Positions 55,561-64,000 of a stretch of 64,000 nt of DNA are shown piece by piece. This DNA comes from Diphasiastrum complanatum. Lineage: Eukaryota; Streptophyta; Lycopodiopsida; Lycopodiales; Lycopodiaceae. Position 1 is the first letter of the stretch. The number at the start of each line of letters is the position of its first letter. The notes below the pieces were generated by a model. It was not told the DNA's origin and made no database searches. It saw only the letters and a list, made by a program, of their open reading frames with translations. A program made the translations under genes and the position numbers. The stretch is from the NCBI GenBank assembly GCA_029204225.1, contig CM055109.1, forward strand, positions 20,578,349 through 20,642,348. The letters run 5' to 3'.

Positions 55561-58500
55561 CAATTTAAACTACATAACTTTTTTTGCTCGAACACCATGG
55601 GAGGGATTAGTACATCACTTTAGGTGACTGGAGAATCACATACTCTGTCATGGGCCATGCTAGTCTTTGGACATTGATTTAAAACAAGTTAGATTTCTTC
55701 TCCACATTGCCAAAACCTCAAGGCTTGGACTTTCGGTCCTCTCTCTCTAATCCATGATGATTACCTAGTAATCCCAGGGGATTCAACATCTACATTCTCA
55801 ATGGCAACGGTTCTTCTTAGGCTTGCTCCTACCCCTTGCATTGGTCATCTACCTCCAATAAAACCCCCAAGATGCTTCCATCACCTCCAAATGCTTTAGG
55901 CACCACTCATGGACTAACTGCTCATGACACCTCTGAGAACTCTCCATAGATCCTTATTCAGAATGTAAAAACTTGGCACTTTGCCACTATGTTTGATCAT
56001 TCCCCCATCGTCCTTCAATGATCCTTTCCCCTTATAGCCAAACCTAGATGAACATCATATAAATCACTATAATCTCCCTTTTCTCCAAGAAATTTGTAGA
56101 AGAAATTGCTAATTTTATTACCAACCTCACCTCCTTGCAAGAAAAACTTCTTATGGGAAGTTGAATCCTCTGTAAGGATGGAAAATTGAAAAGATCATGC
56201 TTTCACATGAAGTCGGAGGACGATAATCTATGTGCAATATGAGCAATGTCTTTGACCATCCTAGTAGCATTGGTGCAATGCTTGGCTTACTACATGGCAC
56301 ATTTTCAATTTTTCCTAAAAGCTCGTAGCCTTATTAACGAAGGTTTTCCTACTCACTTTATTATGCCATATCATACATGTCCCTAAATTCTACGATACAA
56401 CTTTGTAGAACTAATTTCAAGACCTGAAAGATCACGAAGTAGCAAAAGACCTCTTTAAGAAAGAACTAGCCTCTTTGACAAGTTCAAAATAGAGAATGTG
56501 GATGATTATAGACCAAAAACATGAATAGTACTTAGCCTTGAGCATGTCATGGGCTTTGCTTCATTATGGATGGTGTCCAAACTGGTGCCAAGAAAGCTTA
56601 GCTACACAAGCTAGATTAACAATACGACATGACTTAAAAGTTAAAATTTACCCAACTTTGATGAGGAGTTGATGCTTTCACATAAACAAGATCTTAGATG
56701 GAATTGATTGCCAAAAAAATGTGGTCAAGGAGGCAAGAGCCAATATTAAAAGTGCATTTTGTAAGATCATAGTGAAAGTCATTAATGGTTGCAACATCTT
56801 GATCTTAAGCTTATGAATGGCTTCAAATTACTAAGAACTTCTTCTATGACTCAAGACCAATGGTGATACTATGTAGATGAAGATGATTCTAGTGGTACTA
56901 GTGAACCATAAAGGTCCAATGTCCCCCACCCCACGCATTCCTTAGTGTCCCCCCTCAACTCCCTTTTTGGCTTCATGATCTTCCACTTAGGCTTGGTTAG
57001 TAATTTTCAATAGTGAGTACATTATCGAAAAGAGAATGCTTGATATAGGTACATAAAGCCATCCAATTTCAGTACAGAAAATGTATGAGATTGTAGAATG
57101 TAGCACAACCATTTAAATCTTCACTTCATGAACCACAAAACTTTCAAGAAGTCACACATTTTATAAGCATGTGAAGTGTTATATTTTTGGCCATCCAACG
57201 TTTTAAACGTGAGGTCTATAAGACAATGTTAAGGACTCGTTTTTATAGTTTAAGATTATTTATGATAGATCTCAAATTGAGGAAGTTGTAAGAAGCATAA
57301 CTTGATTATCTATGGTAGATCTCATATTGAGGATGTTGTAAGAAGCATAATCTAAGAACAAACATCAAGCTTAACTCTAGGTTTAAGATCATGTATGTTT
57401 GTTTTCTTACTATGATATTTCCCAAAGGGCAATTATCTAAACTTTGTAAGATTGTGAAATAAATGTAAGTTTTTCCTCAAAATGGACAAGCAAAAAGAGA
57501 AATTACGACCTTTAGTAAGCATCAAGTTTCTTTGTAAGAAGTCTAGGCATGCCCAATTGTTGGTATTCTTTGCAATCATACAATCCAATGTGCCAGATAT
57601 ACTGCACAAGAAAATATGAAAACAATTAGTTTTTGATTAATTTTTTTTAATAAAATTATAACAAAATGGCAATGGATGAGTTTTAGCTTCACCAGTTGTG
57701 TTTAACAATGTATTTTTGTTCTTAATTAGATTATGATGAAAAGTTGAGGGTAAAACTCTTAAGAAAATTCATAATACTAAAGCAAAGGCTTTCCAAAACA
57801 ATGTCTATTTGCTAGCTCAATTCATCATAGCTCTGATTACTAGTCATGCACATCACTAACACAATTAACTCACCTTTGTCTATCTATCTTAAAACTATGA
57901 AATAACTTGTTACTATTTTAGGATGTAACTACTTGCATGTACATCTATTGTTTACTCACTTGAGATTATAAAGCAATCAAAACAATAATTGGAAGTATTT
58001 GACAAGCACCACTTACGCAAAAAAGTTACTTTGTCTAAAGAAAAGCGCTAGTTATCATTACTAAAATAGCCATTAAGTCATGAAATAATTCAAGAAGTAT
58101 CAAGAGAAATGGTAATCATTAAGAGTTTTTGTCAAAAGTTTTATACTAGTTTTGAGATTTTCCTAGTATATCCTTTTAGTTCTTTTTTTTTTTTCCCGTT
58201 TTATGTCCCATTCGTTTAGCAAATTAGAGTCAAACTCTTGAATTGAAGCAAAGGAAAGGAAGTCCTCACCAAATCATCACTTATTGGAGGACATACAACA
58301 CATCTGTAGCATCTATTTGTCTTATTGTTTATGTGTTCATATAATGATTGAAAGGTTTTATAACATCCCTTCTAATCAATGTTCATTTCTTGATTAAACA
58401 AGATAAAAGTATACCAAAGCTAATTCTAGTAGTTCAAATCATATTTCTATACACCAATGTGTGGCTTGCAATAAAGTAGACTCTTCAAAAATCAATAGGT

Positions 58501-58640
58501 GAATAAAAACACAATGTAAATGAGTAGCCGATTATTGTTTGAAGTCTTTGTATCAATTGAACTATTACCTGAAAGAGCTCGTGGAATCACTTTGATCACA
58601 TGTCTTATCTCATGGGTACCTTTCAATGCTGACAAGAAAA
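55561..58640. other. Long stretch without recognised gene
   Basis: Ordinary AT-rich sequence without credible open frames or RNA genes. It contains one tandem pair at 57250-57352. Confidence 0.5.
57250..57352. repeat. Two tandem units of about 51 bp
   Basis: Both units share ATGGTAGATCTCA-type sequence, then TTGAGGAAGTTGTAAGAAG or its near copy, then CATAA. Recent local duplication. Confidence 0.8.
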
Positions 58641-59060
58641 TTCAGTTTTTTGGGATCAAGAACTCCATGGCCAAGAGGAAGAATTGAACTCCATGTGAGG
58701 GAGCTAAAGGCATGAGGTTGAATGCTAATCTTCCTAAACCTTGTTGTGGTGAAGCTTTGCTTTGTGCTAATTATCTTTGCAAGAGGTGGCCAAGTGGACC
58801 AGTGGATGGTAAGACTCCATATGAAGTTTGGTAGGAGGCCGAGTGTCAAGTATTTGAAAATCTTTTGTTGTACTTGCTATGTCAACATTACACTTGATGA
58901 TAGGACTAAAGAGGATCCTTCATCTAAGGCATTTTTGTTGGCTATAGTGAAGGTAGTAAAGCTTTCAAAGTATAATTCTTTCAACAAGAAAGGTGGTCAT
59001 AAGTATGATGTTGCTCCTAACATTCTTGATGGTGATGGTGGATCTTTTATGACGATGTGT
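58640..59060 (+). pseudogene. Copia integrase C-terminus relic
   Basis: A degenerate run reads KRKN, then KTPYEVW in one frame and PSVKYLKIFCCTCYVNI with DDRTKEDPSSKAF in another. These match in order the ERKN, KTPYELW and HLRVFGC...KLDPKS blocks near the end of copia integrases. Stops and a frame change near 58830 break it. Confidence 0.75.
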
Positions 59061-59835
59061 TGGAGATGCCTCTCCAAGTCAAAACCCAAGAAGGACATCA
59101 AGGCAAAGGACAAAGCCATCAAGACTCACCTAATGATGAAAATGGTAAGCAAGTTGTAGAAGGTAAGCAAGTTGCATTCTTCGGATCTTGAAGATGGACT
59201 AGTATTCTTTGCTGGATTTTCTAATGGGAATGGAGCAGAGGAAGCATCATTATGGCATGTATTCACTCATAGGTTTCAAAGGTTTGAAGAACTCTGATGA
59301 CAAGATGGCAATGAGAGGCTCATTCATGGCATTTCATATTGCACGTTCTGAATATAGGATTCGGCTTAATTTTAGACTTGGATACCCGGTACTCTAGTAC
59401 TCAAGATTATTGGTTACATCTCGTCATTCCAGACTAGTCCAAAAATGAAATTAATATCCTTGTGAGATCCTGTCTCACATCTAGTGACGTGTGGAGCTTT
59501 TGGGTTAGGATGGCTTTTGGCATGGTGTTGAGTGTCAATAGTAATGAATTGCATGTATGGGCATATTATAGGCTTGCGTGGGGGCATGCATAGGAAAAGC
59601 AGGGCTTTATGCACTACTACCAAAGCTGTTGCTTGGGGACATTCTTAGGGTGCACCTTTGACCTTACTTGTGGCACCATTTCGGTAGATTATTGAGTAGT
59701 GTATTTGTTAGCTATTGGTTGTAGTGCCTTAGCCATTGATTATATGTGATGCTCTTTATCATTCTTTGTAGGGGAATTATCATTTGCTTTTTTGATATCA
59801 ACATCTAAGATCTATGCTCTTAACTCAGAGGTATG

Positions 59836-60030
59836 CTACTGAAATAGAGGAAGCACGTACATAAAAGCCATAATTGATTGCCTTGTCAAAAACCCATTTG
59901 AAGTATTTTTGAGATCTCATAGAAGAGGACTTGTAGCCCATTTTCAACAAAATAGAGATATGCTATAAAAATGGACGAAGCATGTACATAAAAAGCCGGG
60001 ACTCATTGCTATGTCAAAACCAATTGAAAC
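59836..60030. repeat. Dispersed pair of about 70 bp
   Basis: TATGCTACTGAAATAGAGG (from about 59831) and TATGCTATAAAAATGGACG (from about 59949) start two similar blocks. Both continue with GAAGCAYGTACATAAAA and a TGTCAAAA stretch. Confidence 0.6.
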
Positions 60031-60198
60031 ATTTCACCCAATCACAATTCAAAAAAAATTTCAGGCATGAAAATGACGTACCCGATCTTTTTTGAAAGAA
60101 TTGGAAACAGGAGTGGTATATCAGATTGATCTTGATGGCATGTTCCCTGCAACGATGAGAATAGTTACTTTACATTTCCTGCATATATGCATGTGAAG

Positions 60199-60265
60199 TA
60201 TAAAAGCTTTCTACTGGCTCCCACCAAACATCCAAGCGTGGGCAACAACTCAATCTTGAATGCGT
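60199..60265 (-). pseudogene. Duplicated exon relic of PAF-acetylhydrolase-like gene
   Basis: About 60 bases match the 3' end of the exon at 61711-61962, including the segment for LDVWWEPVE. The match begins at the exon end and fades upstream, and the Ser motif is missing. It indicates that part of this gene was once duplicated downstream. Confidence 0.7.
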
Positions 60266-61173
60266 CTAGCAAAAAGACAAACATTCTTGACTGAATAGCT
60301 CTAATCTTCACACGTTCAGTATCGCAATGCCAATTCAAATTGTGTACGGAAAATATGAATAATTTCGATGACATTAATACTGACCATTAGGTGCTTTTCG
60401 GGTTCTCTCTGGCATCATGGATGAATGGAAAACATGAAGTTTCTATCTTGAATGCAAAGTGCAAGGGCAGTTTAGAGGCAGCGCAACAGGACAATGTTGC
60501 AAAAATGAAAAGGGGACTAATTTTTTTGGATACTACTCTTTGATCTATTCGTGGAATTAATAGGAATATTCGCAGTATTGATGTTTGAAAAGTGCATAAA
60601 TTTTCTCCTTTCCTGTCCTTGAGGTCAGGAGTTTGACTCCAATGGGCTACACAAAAGAGAACATACAAGGTCAAAATATGTCCGTGAATTTTCTCTAGAC
60701 CCATAAATACAATAATCTGCACATTACTCAGAAAGACTTATAATCAGAAAAAAAACGTGCATTACCTTAAGCAAAGACTGGATGCAGGTCCATGTCCCAC
60801 ATGATAGTCAAATAGTGATAGTTTTATCACTTCCTAGAAGGTGTTGAACAAAGGGCTCTGACTAAAATGGATTGGCTTGACAAAATACATAACTTAAGTC
60901 CATACTTCAACATATATGACTTCAATTTAATGGGGATACTTATAGCGAGAATGGCATCTCATCCTAATATAATGTAAGGTGGCCCAATGGGTGCTCCAAC
61001 GCTAAATCAAGAAGGATTAGAAAGCATCAATGGCTGCCAATGTCCAGCCACAGAAGCATTAAGAGCAGTTCTAATATATTGTAGCCAAGTGCTCCGACTT
61101 TTTAAAGATTTGTGCACATGACATAGAATTAAAGGGCCCAGTATTGATTCATAAAATGAAAAATCATGATTAC

Positions 61174-61338
61174 CTTGATAGTAGCAACCTCTGTGACCAG
61201 AGGATCCTCAGTGGTGTTCGCTGCTGCCCGCCGGCAATCTAGAAATAGCTTTCGAGCATCAGTTAATTTCTTCCATTCAAAGCTTTCGGTGTTTAATAGC
61301 AGCACAGGAACCTTACCAGCAACCCTTTCATAGTCCAC
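61174..61338 (-). CDS. PAF-acetylhydrolase-like gene, exon n+1
   Basis: The 165-base exon is bounded by AG (61340-61339) and GT (61173-61172) on the minus strand and is open in phase 0. It reads VDYERVAGKVPVLLLNTESF, then a helical KKLTDARKLFL stretch. The PVLLLNTESF strand fits the LFFINSE strand that follows the catalytic Asp in PAF-acetylhydrolases. The next exon, which should carry the catalytic His, was not found before 60.4 kb. Confidence 0.75.
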
Positions 61339-61710
61339 CTAATACACCAAAAATGTGAGACATACACGCATACTATCAATAAGACACAGAGAATATACAT
61401 TTCCCATACTAGAACTGTATGCATGCTGAACAAAAAGAGCTTGGCTATTTGTACTCTCAAATACACAACTGCAAAAATAAATGAGATTCTGATCATCTGG
61501 AACTTATAGGTTGACTTTCATGCTAAGTTTTATTTGATATTGCTCATATGTTCTGTTACTGCAGTATAAATGAACATCGCTAAAAACCTATCATACGTCT
61601 GCTTGGAATTCCTTGAGTTAATTCTAGTACAATATACATTATATATGTGCTCAGTTCTGTGAGAAAGTTACATCATCCTCTTTAGCATAATCTTTTGTTC
61701 AATTATATAC

Positions 61711-61962
61711 CTTTTCTACTGGTTCCCACCAAACATCCAAGCCTATGCACCATCTCAATCTTGCATCTCTTCCACATGCTGTAATTGCAGTTGCCCCTCC
61801 AAAGGAATGGCCTGCAACTGTTAGATTAGAGAGACTAAGTCGCCCCTTAAGAGTTGAAACATCCAGGCTTAGCTTGCCAGTGATGACATTTTTATTTTGC
61901 GTAATAAGTCCACCATCAAGGTCTTCAAGCACATCAATCACTCTCTGGATCTCAGCTATCCT
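61711..61962 (-). CDS. PAF-acetylhydrolase-like gene, catalytic exon
   Basis: The 252-base exon (AG at 61964-61963, GT at 61710-61709) is open in phase 0 and encodes 84 residues. It has the nucleophile elbow GHSFGG and, exactly 23 residues after the Ser, the Asp of GLDVW. The plasma PAF-acetylhydrolase family has the same Ser-to-Asp spacing. These alpha/beta hydrolases remove short or oxidised acyl groups from phospholipids. Its 5' exons are missing: an LTR element starts at 62171, about 200 bases upstream. Whether the gene is still spliced across that element or is a pseudogene cannot be told. Confidence 0.82.
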
Positions 61963-62170
61963 CTGAAATTACCATGAGAAGAGACCATCAGTGACAATTA
62001 AACAGTTTAGCTGCAACTAGATAAGAGGCATACATCTATTCAAATGTTGCATGATAGAGGACTAGCACACAAAAAATTGTCCCACCATTATCATCCTGCA
62101 ATGGTAATGATATAATATCTTGTCGAGAAAGAAGTGATAGATCTGGTGGCACTAGCTAGACCACACAGTA

Positions 62171-62430
62171 TGTCATGTGCCAAACTTAGCATTCAAACAT
62201 CTAATCCATTCATTAACATCAAATTACAATGAAAATACAAGAAATCAAGAAAGTAAGCCAAAAATCAAGAAGATAGCTAGAAGTAGCAAAACTTCACCAA
62301 AATAGGCAAAGTAAGGTATCATTATTCATGATTATTGATCATTCACAAGATAGGGGCCTGATTCTAGAGCATCATCAAAGCTCTCATGTGATTTTAGGCA
62401 CATGAACCACTTTCTCCTTGAATAAGAAAC
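62171..62430 (-). repeat. LTR remnant of gag-only element (copy A)
   Basis: It begins TGTCATGTGCC like the LTR at 15022 and aligns with it for about 150 bases. After CACATGAACCAC it jumps to sequence equivalent to 15490, so the LTR end and polypurine tract are deleted. Confidence 0.75.
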
Positions 62431-62810
62431 ATCTTTTCTTATATTATTCTTGTCAGTAGCCATCTACCATTTAAATTTTGTTGCCTCATGTTCAACTTCC
62501 AGCTTATTGTTGTAGAACAAGGTTGCAACGAGTTTTCTTCATAGAGAACCTTTGATCTACAACTGATCCCATAGAATTAATAAGATCACTGAAGAAGAGA
62601 TTGATGAAACACAGGAAAGCCTCAAGTTGCATTAGTTCTGTATGGGTTGACAGGATCCAAGCAACAGGACATTCAATAGTATCTTCCTTGATTGGATAGG
62701 CTATCCAGTTCCATATGCGTCTTTTCTTGTCCTTGCATCCGGTTTTGTTGCCTTGTGCATTGCTCCTTGATGTAGGATCACAATATCCTTTTGTGACTCC
62801 AAAGCGTTGA

Positions 62811-64000
62811 TTATAGCAATGATTTCATCCAAGTTATCTGATTGAGCAATGGAGTTCTGTCTTGTCGAATCATTCTAAGCAAGATTGGTAGCGTTATCTC
62901 GCTGAAGATGGATGGCCATAGATCCATTGATATCCTCTGTGAGTGAAGCGATGGGTATAGCTCCTGATAGATCAAAATAGTAATGCTCCAAATCAAATGA
63001 TTCATTGTCCAAATTTGGCCACATTCCAGTTGTTTCCAACTCATCATTCTGTTCAAAGAGAGCGTCGTTATGTTGGAATATGAACAACTCATATCCGTTC
63101 TGTTGTAAGCAATGATGATCCTCAATTTGATCTCCAAAGATAAATTTGTCATATATACAATGTTGTAAGTAGTGATTATCTTCAGTTCGATCTCCAAATA
63201 TAAATTCGTCATATATACAATGATAGGCAGTAGTAATATTGATCTCAAAAGCTCTCGAGTCAACAATATTGGAAGATAAATCACAATCCATCTGTTGTTG
63301 ATGTTGAGACATGATTGGATGATCAAGAGACGTATGCTGCAATTTCTTGATTTCTTTCGATCCTTCATCCATTGAAGAATTCTCCTCTGAAATACTTTCG
63401 TTCAAACCAGCACTTTGGTGATCTTGGAATTGGCATATTGATAGTTCTGGGAAGTTTTGTTGATGGAGAGTTGAACACACTGGTGTAGGAATTTCTTCCT
63501 GCTGAGACTCCAATTTGATTCGTAGTTGCATCTTTTGTTGTCTTATCCTTAGATCTCGAATTAACGCCTTTTGCATTACACCTGCCAAAGTTGGATTTAT
63601 CCAAATGTTGATGGATGTGATCATGAAGACCACGTAAATAATGTTGGATAGATAACTCTTCATCAAGACACCTCTGTTTAGATGCTACCAAACGGAATCT
63701 TGTATTATACGCCTTTACAAAACCAGTTTGTTCTAGCATATACCAAGAGTCCATATAATAATCTATGAATACTTCCGCACAAAACTCCTTGAAGCCGTCC
63801 CATGACTTCGGTTTATACTCTGGATGACGTAACACTCCTTGCCAACAATCATAGGCTTTACCTCGAAAGAAGGATACTGCTATGGTAATTTTGCCCTGAT
63901 CAGAGATAGAATATAGTCGCAGATTCTCATCGATATGTAATGAACTCATTTCTCCCTCAAAGGTTGGTATGTTCTCAAAAGGAGCATTGTCAGGATTTCG
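62811..64000 (-). pseudogene. gag-like ORF of LTR element (copy A), runs off right edge
   Basis: From the window edge the minus strand reads PTFEGEMSSLHIDENLRLY, then a Retrotrans_gag capsid core: AVSFFRGKAYDCWQGVL, SWDGFKEFCAEVFIDYY, VKAYNTRFRLVA and YLRGLHDHIHQHL. This frame ends near 63365. An overlapping frame (63666-62875) carries on with a Gln/Glu/Asp-rich protein including RIRQQKMQLRIK and two 20-residue repeats. The 302-base overlap means either a frameshift mutation or programmed frameshifting. No zinc knuckle, protease or polymerase follows before the LTR. The related copy at 15.4-17.0 kb has the same layout. Confidence 0.75.
63101..63220 (-). repeat. Two tandem 60-bp units in gag-like ORF
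   Basis: Units 63101-63160 and 63161-63220 both start TGTTGTAAG and end CATATATACAA. On the minus strand they encode 20-residue repeats starting HCIYDEFIFGD and HCIYDKFIFGD. Period divisible by three keeps the frame. Confidence 0.85.

Overview
The window reads as nuclear DNA of a land plant with a large, repeat-packed genome. Plant-type Ty1/copia and Ty3/gypsy retrotransposons primed by initiator-Met tRNA, a hAT transposase of the DUF659 type and GT-AG introns all point that way. A fern or other seed-free plant would fit the long GA/CT arrays and the PAF-acetylhydrolase-like gene, but the sequence alone does not settle the species. I see no bacterial operon, CRISPR array, rRNA or tRNA gene. 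Almost all recognisable coding sequence belongs to mobile elements, most of them broken; the only convincing host gene is a pair of exons near 61-62 kb on the minus strand.

Layout. 1-3.5 kb: a LINE with ORF1 (coiled coil plus RRM-like part) and ORF2 (endonuclease plus reverse transcriptase), open to the left edge. 3.6-3.8 kb: a tandem module of palindromic TGAC/GTCA boxes. 4.0-6.9 kb: a second, 5'-truncated LINE ending in (CT)n. 6.9-9.0 kb: simple repeats, a hairpin and a possible Helitron end. 9.0-11.7 kb: two minus-strand LINE copies head to tail, one of them only ORF1 plus 3' UTR. 11.7-13.5 kb: a gypsy pol fragment. 15.0-17.0 kb (minus) and 62.2-64.0 kb (minus): two copies of an LTR element that seems to carry only a gag-like ORF. 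18.2-22.6 kb: a chromodomain-bearing gypsy element. 24.0-24.35 kb: a coding minisatellite. 24.36-27.85 kb: a copia element with its 5' LTR. 27.85-32.7 kb: a very decayed AT-rich chromovirus on the minus strand. 33.5-43.1 kb: a three-layer nest, in which a minus-strand copia fragment is split by a copia-like element with unusual AG...CT LTR ends and a 5-bp target duplication, which itself holds a related element (36.98-41.38 kb). 43.1-49.6 kb: no gene recognised. 49.63-54.70 kb: a complete hAT element with TIRs, a perfect 8-bp target duplication and an intron-containing transposase; its non-autonomous relative lies 134 bp away. 55.6-58.6 kb: no gene recognised. 58.6-59.1 kb: a copia relic. 60.2-62.0 kb: PAF-acetylhydrolase-like exons and a relic of a duplicated exon.

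Together the elements record successive insertion and decay. Where two copies of a family can be compared, nearly every premature stop sits where the sister copy has Gln (CAG/CAA) or Trp (TGG). This is the footprint expected of C-to-T change at methylated cytosines. The observations I rate highest are the LINE 3' hairpin shared by three copies with a compensatory base pair, the AG...CT-ended LTR families, the gag-only LTR family, and the hAT pair with palindromic subterminal motifs.
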